A stretch of DNA of 64,000 nucleotides from Ashinkailepas kermadecensis. Taxonomy: Eukaryota > Arthropoda > Thecostraca > Neolepadidae. The notes beneath the pieces were generated by a model. The model saw nothing but the letters and a program-made list of their open reading frames with translations, did not search any database and was not told the DNA's origin. The DNA is taken from contig JAOTOM010005126.1 of the NCBI GenBank assembly GCA_034440615.1, positions 389,001 through 453,000 of the forward strand, given 5' to 3'. The translations under genes and the position numbers were made by a program. This document shows, piece by piece, positions 1 through 11,471 of this stretch (position 1 is its first letter; each line of letters begins with the position of its first letter).

Positions 1-549
1 CCTTGGGTGGGCCGTTACTCAGCGAAGCTGCACAATACATCGCGGGGGCTGCTGCAATCTCACCATAGCCGGCTGCAATCTCGCGTGGCTATCGCCGTCT
101 AATTACGACATTACCGCTCGCTGGCGTACCCAGCCCCAGAAGCGCAAGGCGCAGAACTGCGTAACTCCCAGCGACGGCCAGGACGCATGGCGCAAGTGTA
201 GCACACAGCCGTAGCAATCGTTGCTGAGGCACAGCAACAACAACTGGAGTAGCAGAAATGCAGCGACCATCTACAAGTACCGCCTCGTTAGCTTTAGAAA
301 GCCTATCGGGACACATCAAGGGCGTTTTAGCGGACACTTTGGCTGGCGACAGAATTGCTGCACTGGGGCGTGAGTGAGTGTGTGAATTTGGCCAGCCTGC
401 CACCGTGTGGTGATGTCGGCTGTTTCCGGTTGTTGTTGTTGTGTTGGTGTTAAGCGGTATAAAGGGGTGAGGGGTATGGTAGGAGGATTAGTCGAGGGGT
501 GGAAGAGGGTGTTGATTTGTTGAGCAGAGTCGGAGTAGATTCTTGTAGT
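1..549. other. No recognisable gene
   Basis: Mixed-composition sequence. The minus-strand open frame of 104 codons at 89-403 matches nothing I recognise and lacks a clear coding signature. It may be flanking host DNA into which the retrotransposon at 0.8-6.6 kb inserted. Confidence 0.5.
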
Positions 550-640
550 GTTCTGAATAGAGCTGGGTATAGTAGAGCTGAGTAGAGTAGAGTTGAGTAG
601 AGCTGGGTTGAGCAGAAGTATAGTAGAGTTGGTCGAAGTC
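550..640. repeat. Degenerate short purine-rich repeat
   Basis: About eight imperfect copies of a roughly 10-bp word close to AGTAGAGCTG, with drift between units. Simple tandem origin, no coding meaning. Confidence 0.6.
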
Positions 641-920
641 CGAAGATGATGCGGTTGGGAAGAGTCGCCAGTCCGGACGGTGCCAAGTTGGGGTACGGGG
701 TGTAGTGGGGGGATTTGGGGTTGGGTCTTCGCCTTGGTTAAAACATTGCAAGAACGTTGATTTTGGGGTATATTTTAGTTTTTCTTTTGTTGTTCTTTAA
801 TCAGCGTCATGTTTTTCGTTTTTTGGCTGTTTTGTTCATTTTTTCCCCTTTTTGCAACATATCTTGTTGTTTTCATTTCATCTTTTTTTTCCTTCTTTTT
901 CCCCCCTTTTTTTCCTTTTT

Positions 921-3900
921 TCACAGTTGTTCTAGTATGCGTGTGATAGAGAGAAAGTGGAAGACATGTTCGTGTAGTGCTGGATGTTCGTCGTTGAGGA
1001 GAGTAGTGAGGTTTAGTGGGATGTTGTGTGTGGCGCAATAGTTGGTGATATGTTGTCTTTGGTGGTTGTATTTGGTGCAGTAAATGAGTATGTGTTTGAT
1101 TGTGAGTATTCGGTGACATGTTGTGCATTGTGGTCGCTGTTGTCGTAGGATGAGGTAGGAGTGTGTGAGTGCTGTGTGTCCTGTTCGTATGCGTGTTAGT
1201 GTACGTTCTTTTTGTCTGGTGTGTTGGTTGATGGAGTGCCATTGTTCGTGTTTGGGGTGTATTTCGTGGAGTTGTGTTATTGCTGTGTCCCAGGTTTGTT
1301 GTATGTGTTTGTTGAGGGCTTGGCGTATTGTGGGGTAGTAATCTGATTTTGAGTATGGGCATTGCGTGGTTTGTTGTAGTGTTGTGGCTAGGTTTGCTTC
1401 TGTGTCGCGTGTTCGTTGCCGTGTATGTTTGTGTGGCTTGGGATCCAGAGAAGTAGTGGGCGTTGTTAGATGTTTAGTTTGTTATGTATGTAGAGTATTT
1501 TGGGAATGAGTGGGTGTTTGAATTTGGTGTATGATGTTATGCTTTGTAGTGCTGATTTTGCGTCTGTTGCTATGATATTGTGTTCCATTTGTGTGTTATA
1601 GATGGTGGAGTATGCCGAGAAGATTGCGTAGAGTTCTGCTGTGTATGTGGATGCTGTGTCGTGCAGACGGGCACGTAAGATGACTCGGGGCGGTGCTGTA
1701 TTGGTATACAGCACCGCCGCTGTGCCCGTCTGCTGTGTATGTGATTTGGAGCCGTCTGTGTAGATGATGTTGTGATTTGCATATTGTGATGTGAATTGTA
1801 GGAAGAGTTGTTGTATTTCTGCGTCTGTGTATGTGTGTTTCGGTTTGTCTATGAGGAAGTGTGTTGTGGGTGTTTGGTGTTTCCACCATGCTGTGGGTGG
1901 TGGGAGTGGTTGTGCTGTGGGGAGTGTGATTTATAGCCTATTTTCGTGTTGGTGTATGCGAGATCCTATTGTGGTTTTGAGTCGTGTTGCGTTCATGAGT
2001 ATGTGTCTGCGTTTGGTGCGGATTTTGAGTGCTTCAGTGCATGGGTGGTGTTTGACAAGTTGTGTTTTGTAATGATATCTAAGTAGTGCTTCTGTGCGTC
2101 TGCGTTTGAGTTCTGGTATGTGGTTGTATATGTGCAGTGCGAGATAAGGTGTAGTGATATATGCTCCGGTGGCTATTTTGAGGCACTGGTGTTGTAGTGT
2201 GTCTAGTAGGTGGATGTTTGATTTAGCTGCATTTTCGAAGAGTGGGGATCCGTATTCCAAAATTGGCCGAATGAGTGATTTGTAGAGAGTTAGAAGTGTG
2301 TTTCGATCGGATCCCCAGTTTGTGCCAGGAAGTGCTCTGAGGATGTTTATTCGTTTTGATGCGCGTTTGTGGATGTCTAAGATGTGTGGCCGAAAGGTAA
2401 GTCGTGGGTCTAATGTGATACCTAGGAATTTTGTTGTAGTTACAAATGGTATGGGTGTGTAGTCTATTTTTAGTGGTTGTAAGTTTGTTGATCGAATGTA
2501 GCCAAATAGCATGCATTTCGATTTGTGTGGTGCTATGTGTAAGTTAAGTAAGGCTAGTTTGTTGTGTAGTTCTGATAGTGCTTTTTGTAGTGTTCCTAAT
2601 GCGTTGTTGGGTGTTTCGTGTGATGTCCAGATTACTATGTCATCTGCGTAAATTGCTATTTTGGTCGGGAAGTTGTCAGTGATGAGTGAGCTTAGGCCTA
2701 GAATGAAGAGAAGGGGACTTAGTACGGAGCCTTGCATTAAGCCGGTCGTGGTGAATTTAATGTCTGATGTGTGGGGCCCAATTTTGACTTGAAATGATCT
2801 GTTTAGTAAGTAGAAATGTAGGTAGTGTAGTAGTCTTCCTTGTATGTCTAGGTTGTGTAGGTGTTGTAAGAGTGCTGTGATGTTGATAGTGTCATATGCT
2901 TGTTTGAGATCCAGGAAGACGGCGACGGTGGTACGTTTCTGTGCCGCCGCTTCCTGGATGTGAGTGGTGAGGTAGGTGAGGTTGTCAAGACAGGAGCGGT
3001 TAGGGAGAAAGCCTGATTGTATAGGAGAGATTAGTTTTTGTGTTTGAATAATGTAGAGGAGGCGTTTTTTGACAAGGCGTTCAAAGAGTTTGTGGAGACA
3101 GCTGGTTAGTGCGATAGGGCGGTAGGAGTCGCATAGGGTTCGGTCTGTGTTTTGTTTTGGGATAGGAATGAGCAGAGCGTGTTGCCAAGATTGTGGGTAT
3201 GTATGTGTTGTTCATGCGGTGTTGTAGGTGTCCAGTAATGTTTGTAGTGCTTGTGTTGGTAGGTGTTTGAAGAATGAATAGTGTATGTTGTCTGGTCCCA
3301 CGCTTGTGTTTCCTGTTTGTGCGATTGCTATTTGTAATTATGTGAGTGTAAACCTAGTGTTGTAAAGGTGTGGCCGTGTGTGTCTGATTGGTGGTGGGGG
3401 GTGTCGTGCGAGTGTGGATGACCTAATGTGATAGTTGTGTGCGAAATTTTTGCTATTCTTTGTGGATCTGTGGTGGTGACGTTGTTGTGCATGAGTGTGA
3501 TGGCTTTGGCTTGTGGTCTTTGTCGATGTTGGAATGTTCCAAGAAGTGTCCGAATTTCGCCGAGAGGAGTGAATCTGTTAAATTGGGTGCAAAATTTATT
3601 CCAGGACGTTTTTTTTGGCATTTTTAATGGTTCTTTTGCAGGCTGCTCTGAGTTGTTTGTATACTGTGAGTGTTTTTGGTGTGCGGTGTCTTTCGTGTCT
3701 GTGTCGTGCGTGGTTCCTCGCGCGGACCGCCCGGTGGCATTCGTCGCTCCACCAGGATGCCGCGCGAGGTTTGTGTTGATGGCGTGGTTTTGTTTGTGGT
3801 ATGTGTTGGTGTGCTGTGGTGATGAGGATGTCTGCAAATTGTTCTGGTGTGAGGCGTGGGTTGTGTGCTGTTTGTGCTGCTATAGATTCTGAAAATGGTG

Positions 3901-4632
3901 TCCAGGATGCTTTTTTGAGGTTCCATCGGCCCGTGGGTGGATGTGGTGGGCCGGTGGTCGGGATTTGGTTAAAGGTGATGGTTATGGGTGCGTGGTCACT
4001 GAAATGAGGATCGGGGTCGGATGTCCATGATAGGGTAAGGGCTATGCGTGAGAATGCCAGGGTTACGTCAGGGGTAGTGGGGAGGGTGTGGTTAAATGGG
4101 ACGAGGTATGTTGGTGATCCGGTCTTGAATACTGTGAGGTTATGTTGTGTAGCCAGTGTGATGAGTGTGAGTGCTCTGTGATCGGGTCGTGTTGTGCGGG
4201 TGTCCCATAGTGGGTGGTGCGAGTTGAAGTCTCCTGTGAGAATGACGGGGGTGTTAATTTGATCGAGTGCCTTGTTTAGTTCCGAGAGGTTTTCTGTGGT
4301 TCGCGAGGGGGGATCGTATATGTTAATGAGTGTGTAAGCTGTGTTGTGTAGGTGGATTTCAGTGAGTAATATGTCTGCTGTGGTGTTGAATGGTATCAGG
4401 CGGTGCGGAGTTGTATTCCTAATTATGTGCATACTCCGCCTGATCTGTGTGGGTTGTGTGTGTCTTGTCTGTGTAGCGTGTAGTGAGGGATGCTGAATTG
4501 GTATGGGTCATGAGGTTTAAAGTGTGTTTCCTGTATGCATAGTGCTGTGTGGTTTGTTTGTAGTGCGTAGTGTTTGAATTCTGGCCAGTGTCTAATGAGT
4601 CCGTGCGTGTTCCATTGTAGTATTGTGTTCAT
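921..4632 (-). pseudogene. ORF2 of the I-like element: endonuclease-RT-RNase H, broken
   Basis: ORF2 would nick DNA and reverse-transcribe the element RNA at the target. The start is ATG at 4632-4630, opening MNTILQWNTHG. Endonuclease residues are all present: N in QWNTHG, E in IQETHF, D/N in TGDFNSHH, and SDH in HFSDHAPI. A frame change near 4430 joins two endonuclease halves. A second near 3600 (KKTSWNKF) leads into the linker. RT follows with FLDLKQAYD, MQGSVLSP and YADD (about 2660). RNase H has TDGSK (about 1750), TAELYAI and TDAKSAL. The C-terminus carries CTTCHRILTIKHILIYC and stops at 921-923. In-frame stops sit at 3212-3214 (TGA) and 1931-1933 (TAA). Catalytic motifs survive, so the damage is recent or modest. 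Confidence 0.85.
1663..1733. repeat. Nested inverted repeats inside RNase H coding sequence
   Basis: Two perfect 12-bp stems are nested. The outer arms are 1663-1674 and 1722-1733 (GCAGACGGGCAC and its complement). The inner arms are 1690-1701 and 1706-1717 around a 4-nt loop. The structure lies between the TDGSK and TAELYAI codons of the element's RNase H. Confidence 0.8.
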
Positions 4633-5895
4633 TGTCTGTGGGTGTTGGCACGAGTGAGTGGTCTGTTGGGGGATTGTTTTTTGGCGGTGTTTTTCGTGGG
4701 CCTATGAGGTTCTTGTGGTTGGGTGGGGGGTGGTGTTGGTGTTGGGTTGAAGGGGATCGTGGTGTCTGAGTCAGTTGTGGTGTGATCGGTGTCCGTTTGT
4801 TCTGATCCGGTGTCTGTGTGCGAGTGTTGTGCCAGTGATATGTTCGATGTGTGTGAAGTTGGGGATGTTGAGGCTTCTGATTGGTAGGGTGGTGGCGGTG
4901 GAGGGTGGCATGGTGGAGTAAGTACCTGTGAGCGGTTTGGGATAGGTGGTGGTGCTTAGAGTGGTCTGTAGGTAGTGGGGTGTCCTGGCGTCGCGGGGTG
5001 TTTCTTGTGTGTGTTGGTGTTGGTCGGTGTTGGTGTGTCTGTTCGTTGTGAGTTTGTGTTCTGCTTGCGTGGTGTTCGTGTGAGAAGAGCCGGGTATTCT
5101 GTGTAAGAGAGTGGTGTGTGGTTCCCCGGCTCTGTGCGGCGAGCTGGCCACGCCGCCTGCGGGCCGAAGACCACTGCCCTGGCGTCGGGCAGGGACATGC
5201 CCCCGAGATGGACTCGGCGGAGCACCTCGCGCTCCGCCCGCCACCGGGGGCAGCCCCCGTCCGACGCCGCGTGATCCCCCCCGCAGGCGGCGCAGTGGCG
5301 CTCGCCGCTTGTGCACTGGTCAGTGGGGTGTGGCTGGGCGCAGTTCCCGCATGTGTGTGTGGTGCTGTGGCACCCCCCCCCTTTGAGTGGCCATAGCGCT
5401 GACACTTGGCACAGCGTCGCGGGAGGGATGCACGTGGACTGATTTCGTACCTAATGTATCCTGCTTGAATGTGTTTTGGTGGTGTGCGTGTGTTAAATGT
5501 GAGTATGTGGAGTCCTGTGCTGCGTGTGTTCCTAGGGGCCGGCCGGTACACGGCGGTGACGCCCTGGTCGAGGAGCCTCTCGACCAGGACGTCCGCCGAT
5601 ATACCGGTCAGCTCTCTGGCCATAATGGTCCCTTGTGAAGTGTTGAGGTGTGTGGCAGGGGTGATGGTGACCGGGATGTTGAGGATGGCGTGCATGTTAG
5701 GTAGGAGGCGTGCGTCGATGTTGTTGTGCGCTTGTATGAGGAGCGCCCCTGACCTAAGTAGCTTGGCGTGTAGGGGCGCTCCCGTGTAGGTGGCGAATTC
5801 CTCATCTACACGCCAGGGGTCAGGGAGCCCATGGACTCCCCGTCTCCCCGGCGGCAGATGAAGAATTCGCCTGTGGGTGTGGTGTCGTTGGCCAT
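4592..5895 (-). pseudogene. ORF1 (gag-like, CCHC zinc knuckles) of the I-like element, frameshifted
   Basis: ORF1 proteins of this class bind element RNA. The probable start is the ATG at 5895-5893 (MANDTTPTGEFF). The frame shifts near 5815 into DEEFATYTGAPLHAK, continuing through an RNA-binding-like segment to GYIRYEIS. It then reaches three knuckles: CAKCQRYGHSK followed by a G run, CGNCAQPHPTDQC, and CAACGGDHAASDGGC. The second shift coincides with a run of about ten C at 5370-5379 inside the first knuckle. The C-terminal part (below about 5050) is Thr/Pro/His-rich and its true frame is unclear, as three frames are open. It ends just before or overlapping the ORF2 start at 4632. Confidence 0.75.
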
Positions 5896-6858
5896 GGTTC
5901 TGTGGGTACGTGGGCTGTTGTATGTGTTTATGATGTATGTGGTGTTGGGGAAAGGTGCGTTGTGACAGGTGTGTGTGCAACAGTGAACAATACAATAGTT
6001 GGCGGAGGGTATAGAAGGGCGTGAAGAGAGCCCAACAGATTGTAACAGAGGGGCAGAATAGTCGAAGAGAACACAAAGAAATCGGAGAATGTGCGTGAAG
6101 AGAGCACGGTCAGACAGATCAGATAAAGATCGTGCAGAGGGCACTAGAGGGAAAGTCGGGGGTGGGGTGGAGGGAGCCCTGGGCGGGAGGGAGTGGCGGC
6201 ACCGACGGACTGACCTTGGAGCAGAAAGACGATAGCCGTAGATACAGGTGTAGAGGTAGGCGGTAGATGTAGCTTGTAGAAGTAGCGGTGATGAAGCGTA
6301 GAGGTAGCCGAGGTGATGACGAAGATGGCGCACTGCACTGAAGAGTCTTGTAGTTCAGGTGGAGTAGGGAGGAGTAGGTAGGTAGTAGTGAAAGGAAGGG
6401 GGGGGATGAGAGGTGAGGTCGTTGTGCAGGGGGGTTGTGTAGGTCTTGTGGTCCGGTATCGTGTAGTGTAGTGTTGGTGGCAGGTGGCTGGGGCTGGTGA
6501 CAAAACCGCGTCTTCACACCGATCGCGTGCGGTGCTGTAGGCGCTTCAAGGATTACAATCGTAGACGTGCGTGCGAGCGAATCAGTGAAGGTTATCGTGT
6601 GTGGCACTGGGGCTATCACGTGAGGTGATCAATGTACGACAGCTCCGGGACGTTCTGAACATGGTTTCAACACATCGTGTGTACCGTCTGCCTTGAACGT
6701 AACATGCACATTACGCATAGCCCAAAAAAATTCGCTCTACTATGATTAAAATCATGCGATAATTTGTCAGACATGCTCATGTTCACCGCTATCAGCTCCG
6801 TCTTCGAAATTATATATGCATATCATTTCGATATATATAGTTCTGTATAATAATATAA

Positions 6859-6860
<2 letters not shown>

Positions 6861-6908
<48 letters not shown>
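6861..6908. repeat. (TA)n microsatellite
   Basis: Uninterrupted TA dinucleotides, about 24 units, in AT-rich flanks. Confidence 0.95.
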
Positions 6909-6909
<1 letters not shown>

Positions 6910-7340
6910 TGACTGAATTCAAGGGCAATAATTTCCAAGAATCTACTGATGAGGCTCATTGTCCTCGTGGATATTTTTTTCTGCAACATCGCTTATAGCT
7001 ATTTTCAAATGACGGTAGTGCTGATTTGCTAAAGATATTTATACTTTTGGCGAAAATACACGATCCAATGCCTTTGACCAGTGGCATACCCATGGAGTGA
7101 CCGAGAGTGGCCATGCATTCCCTTTGGAAATACTTGAATTTTTGACGGCAACAATATGATCGGATTTCTTTCATTTGGGGAAGCTATAGACAAAATCGCT
7201 TCTCCGTCCCAGAGGAGCTGCTTCTGGAGTGTTGTTTTTCTCGAGTGACCATGGATGATGTTGGCCTGACAATAGTACTCTTCCATTAAACATTGACACT
7301 ACGTTGTCAACTGGCGTCTGTTGAAGAAATAGAATGAAGG
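6909..7340. other. No recognisable gene
   Basis: AT-rich unique-looking sequence. A minus-strand frame of 85 codons at 7029-7286 has no motif I recognise. Confidence 0.5.
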
Positions 7341-7500
7341 GGACGAGTGGTCTAGGGGTAAGATGCTTGTCTCACAATCGAAAGATTGTGGGTTCGAGTC
7401 TCACCTGTCGCTACTCTTCGCCCGCGACCAATCGGCGTGAGAGATTGGCGACGCTATATGACTCAACGGTCGACGTGTCGTAAAAACCAATAACCAGAAT
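7341..7500 (+). mobile_element. tRNA-derived SINE (Val-CAC-like head)
   Basis: The head folds as a damaged tRNA. The A box TGGTCTAGGGG is at 7348-7358. The D stem GTCT/AGAT pairs. The anticodon loop CTCACAA would carry CAC. The T arm GTGGG-TTCGAGT-CTCAC occupies 7388-7404 and includes the B box. The acceptor stem (7341-7347 against 7405-7411) and anticodon stem no longer pair properly, so this is not a working tRNA gene. A body of about 90 nt follows, ending near GTCGTAAAAACCAATAACC. SINEs of this type are transcribed by Pol III and copied by a partner LINE. The 3' boundary is approximate. Confidence 0.65.
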
Positions 7501-7736
7501 AATTATAATGAACTTCAAGAGAAATGGTCGTCAAAATAAATAGCAAACGGTAGCGTGGTGTTACGATACCCGAGCATGACAGGCGAATCTATGGAAAAAA
7601 GAGAAAAAGTTCGGGTCAGCAATGTCTTAGTAAAAGGGCCAGAAAAAGGGCTCATAGGTATAATTATAAAATCTGAAATGACTGGTGGGATATACGGGCG
7701 AACACTGTGGAGACTCCAGCCATTTCAAGGAGATAG

Positions 7737-7905
7737 GAACTTCAAAGAGGTAGGAACTTCAAAGAGATAGAGACTTCAAAGAGATAGGAACTTCATAAGG
7801 ATAGGAACTTCCAATGGATATGTACTTCAAAGAGATGGGAACTTCAAAGGGATATGCACTTCAAAGAGGTATGAACTTCAAAAAGAGAGGAACTTCACAA
7901 AGCTT
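7737..7905. repeat. 17-bp minisatellite
   Basis: About ten imperfect units of a 17-bp word, GAACTTCAAAGAGATAG and variants, with substitutions in most units. Confidence 0.85.
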
Positions 7906-8833
7906 CTATGCATGCCAGATTGATGTGAAAATACTACATCACTACCTATTTAGAAAAAGGCTCAGGTGAGTTCCGCAAAATTCTGACGTAGCATACAAAA
8001 GTTAAAAACGTCATGGACACTATTTGCAAAGTATCAAAGTCATAACAATATCCATTGCAGTGTAACCGAGAGCGCCCGCGTTCACGATGTCATCATGAAC
8101 ACTTTGTCGAATACAGCACGTCCGATTGACGGTCTGGGACGATAGCAACTGTGGACGGAACCGATGTCAGACAAATCAGCACTGGTCTCTGGCGGCGCGG
8201 CAAAATGCTGACACAGCGAGTGGTGTATCTTACCAGGAGAGTAGAATAACATGTGTGTAGATGAGGCGTTTAACCTTCTCTCACATTTTCTTATTTATTT
8301 CAGCAATCAATCGACGAATGAAGTCATTTTAGAATGGGATCAGTTGCAGTGTATATTTCACATACTTGCGTATAAATTGCGTCTATTGCTCACAGGTGGC
8401 TTCACTGAGTAGGTCAAATGTAAGAGTAGGTCAAATGCAAAAGTTCAGTGTTTTGCAAACTGACAGAATGTATATAACTCAACTCAGCAGCCAGTCGACG
8501 GATTGAGCTGATATACACGTAAATTAATAGCCTATACGGACCCGACTAGCACCTTGCTCATGGTGCAGAAAACAATGCACACGGTACGGCATAAGATGCA
8601 AACTGTGAATGACACTGGAAGTATTTAAACAGATGCCCAGTATGTTTTTGGTCTCATTGGTTCAGCTTAATTGCGACTTCAACTTGCAAACTAGATAATT
8701 ATCCAACTATGAAATCGGAAATGAGATTAGGAACATAGCGGGTGACCCTTCAGGTACCATCGGGTCTTTCTTCAGTAAAATGTTCGTGAGTGAGGGCTGA
8801 GCTGCACTTGGAGGCTTCCCATCTCCAATCAAT
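7906..8833. other. No recognisable feature
   Basis: AT-rich, apparently single-copy sequence without an open frame of note or a motif I recognise. Confidence 0.5.
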
Positions 8834-9115
<282 letters not shown>

Positions 9116-10239
9116 GAATGAGAGCTTCACGACGGAGAAGGGGAGAGGACGAGGTCGGCGAAGTTGGGGAAAATATGAGAAGAGAAGAGTTACACGCTTG
9201 CACGACAGAGCTCAGAGCGCCCCGAGGCCGGAAAGAATGGAAATTCTGAGCCATGAGTAAGATGGAGGAGACTGGAAGCGGGCGTGAGAGCAATGAATTG
9301 GGCCGTTTTTCTCTGGACCGGTCATAAAGCCTGCGCAGACGGCCGGTACCAGTGTGGCGGCCGCGGCCAGACCGCTATGCAGATGGCGGCCGGAGGGCGG
9401 CGTCGGCCGTTCCGGCGCGCCGCACCGGCACAATATCCGGTGAGATGTGGACGCCACGATCGCGGCCGCGCCGAGCGTGGGAGACGGCCAGCTGCGCGCC
9501 GCCGCCAAGCGCCGCTTTTTCCCAATTGGCCCACTCGTCGGACAACAATGTGAGACAAAGGCGGACCTTATCTGCCTGTCTTAATAAAACGGCCGCCGCT
9601 CCGGCCGCGTATACAGCGTCCGCACGACCACCTACGAAGACGTACGGCCGCCCGGGGTCATTTGCGGCGTTATCCCGGCATAAAATCCCGCCCGCAGACT
9701 ATGCTGGAGATATTTATCGATAAGCGAAGAGTGGCTGATGCCACACCCGGGGGACTGATGTGTAGCTGGCAAGGTTGCCGGTGCTCTGAGCGTCCCCGGC
9801 GTGGACCGGGGCAGACGTGTGTGTCGCGGGCACGCTGCGGGGCAGGCTGAGGTAGCGCAGACATCGTCTAAGTCAGGCTGGATAATGGGGTGGGTGCTGC
9901 TGCTACCCATCCCTGCAATGTCGCCCCTAATTGACATCTGACGACCGTACGTCGGGGATTCAGAAGCGAGCTGTTGCGTGCCGCCGAATTGAACCAATCG
10001 CCAGATAGAACCAATGGAAGAACTAATGATACCCAATCTGTATAATTATGGTCAATCAGGAACTCCCCGGAACAGGTCAAGTGGTAAAATGTGATGAAGC
10101 TCAACTGGACCGTGTACAGACTCTAAGATAGAGGTCTCAGGATGTAGCTGCTGAGGCTCGTTAGCATGGATCAATATTGCGTACGCATTAAATACCCTTA
10201 ACATACGTAGTTAGCAGGTCTGATCAGGTCAAAGCGCTG
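9116..10239. other. CpG-rich stretch without a recognisable gene
   Basis: The first 700 bases, especially 9340-9640, are GC- and CpG-rich compared with the surroundings, as seen around promoters and first exons. No splice pair or protein motif supports a gene. Several short overlapping open frames in different phases are expected from GC content alone. Confidence 0.35.
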
Positions 10240-10745
10240 CAAGTGACGCCAAACCCGATGTACAATGGCCTGAGCAATGGCCTGTATAATGGCCTGTACA
10301 TGCAGTGTACACGATGGCATGTACATACAACGGCCAGTACATGCATTGTACAATATGGCCTGTATAATGACCTTCACAGCATACATACACTGTACAATAT
10401 GAAGTGTATAATGACCCGTACATACAGTGTGTAATATGACCTGCACAATGGCATGCACAGTGTACATATAGTGTGCAATATGGATTCTGCAATGACGTGC
10501 ACATACAGTGTACAATATGGCCTGACCAATGGCCTGTACAATGGACTGTGCATGCGGTGTACATTATGACGTCTACAATGGCCTGTACATACAGCGTAAA
10601 ATATGACTGTGCAGTGGCCTATGTATACGGTGTGCAACATGGCTGTGCAATAACCTGTACATACATTGTACAATATGGCTGCACAAAGGTATGTACATGC
10701 AATGCACAATACGGCCTGTGCACATAAAGTACAGTATGACCTGTA
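10240..10745. repeat. Degenerate ~35-bp minisatellite rich in TGTACA
   Basis: Around a dozen diverged units built from words such as CCTGTACATACAGTG and TACAATATGGCC. The TGTACA palindrome recurs. Unit length varies through small insertions and deletions. Confidence 0.75.
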
Positions 10746-11040
10746 CAATCGAACTAGTTAACCAAAGTGATTTTAAAAAGATAGCAATGCTATTTTGAAT
10801 GGTGGCATGATGAAGAACAGCTGTCATAATTTTCCGACTTTTTATAACCATGTCTAATTCCCGCCCCGAGCTCACAAAGAAAGCAAGCGCCGGCCGAATT
10901 TTTATTTCATAACGCAGAAACTTGTAATTGCATAAGCGGGTGCAACATAGCTGAATCAAATCAGCATAGCCCCATGTGTCAAGTGTCCACTGTATTTAAA
11001 TTGTAATGCGATATTCTTGTTACACCGGAAGCTTCGCTGA

Positions 11041-11471
11041 AGCCCCGTGCTCGCGGCCCGTCCTGCCTGCCGTCTCTGTTGTCCAGGTCACCCCGTGCTC
11101 GCGGCCCGTCCTGCCTGCCGTCTCTGTTGTCCAGGTCACCCCGTGCTCGCGGCCCGTCCTGCCTGCCGTCTCTGTTGTCCAGGTCACCCCGTGCTCGCGG
11201 CCCGTCCTGCCTGCCGTCTCTGTTGTCCAGGTCACCCCGTGCTCGCGGCCCGTCCTGCCTGCCGTCTCTGTTGTCCAGGTCACCCCGTGCTCGCGGCCCG
11301 TCCTATCCGCCGTCTCTGTTGTCCAGGTCACCCCGTGCTCGCGGCCCGTCCTGCCTGCCGTCTCTGTTGTCCAGGTCACCCCGTGCTCGCGGCCCGTCCT
11401 GCCTGCCGTCTCTGTTGTCCAGGTCACCCCGTGCTCGCGGCCCGTCCTATCCGCCGTCTCTGTTGTCCAGG
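11041..11471. repeat. 48-bp minisatellite, nine copies
   Basis: Nine nearly identical head-to-tail 48-bp units with CCCCGTGCTCGCGGCCCGTC as a core. Two units (sixth and ninth) carry TATCCGCC in place of GCCTGCC. Because 48 is a multiple of 3, all frames stay open, giving spurious 150-170-codon frames on both strands. Confidence 0.95.

Larger units (their letters stand above)
775..6620 (-). mobile_element. I-superfamily-like non-LTR retrotransposon, nearly full length, inactive
   Basis: Read on the minus strand, this is a two-ORF LINE. From right to left it has a possible 5' untranslated region (about 6620-5896), ORF1 with gag-type zinc knuckles, and ORF2 with apurinic-type endonuclease, reverse transcriptase, RNase H and a terminal Cys/His motif. 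A purine/A-rich 3' region follows (about 920-775). RNase H downstream of the RT, together with a CCHC ORF1, fits the I superfamily (I/Nimb/Ingi-like); Jockey elements lack RNase H. I could not fix the 5' end or see a target-site duplication. Several frameshifts and nonsense codons make this copy non-autonomous. Related remnants lie at 24.3, 32.2 and 59.5 kb. Confidence 0.85.
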
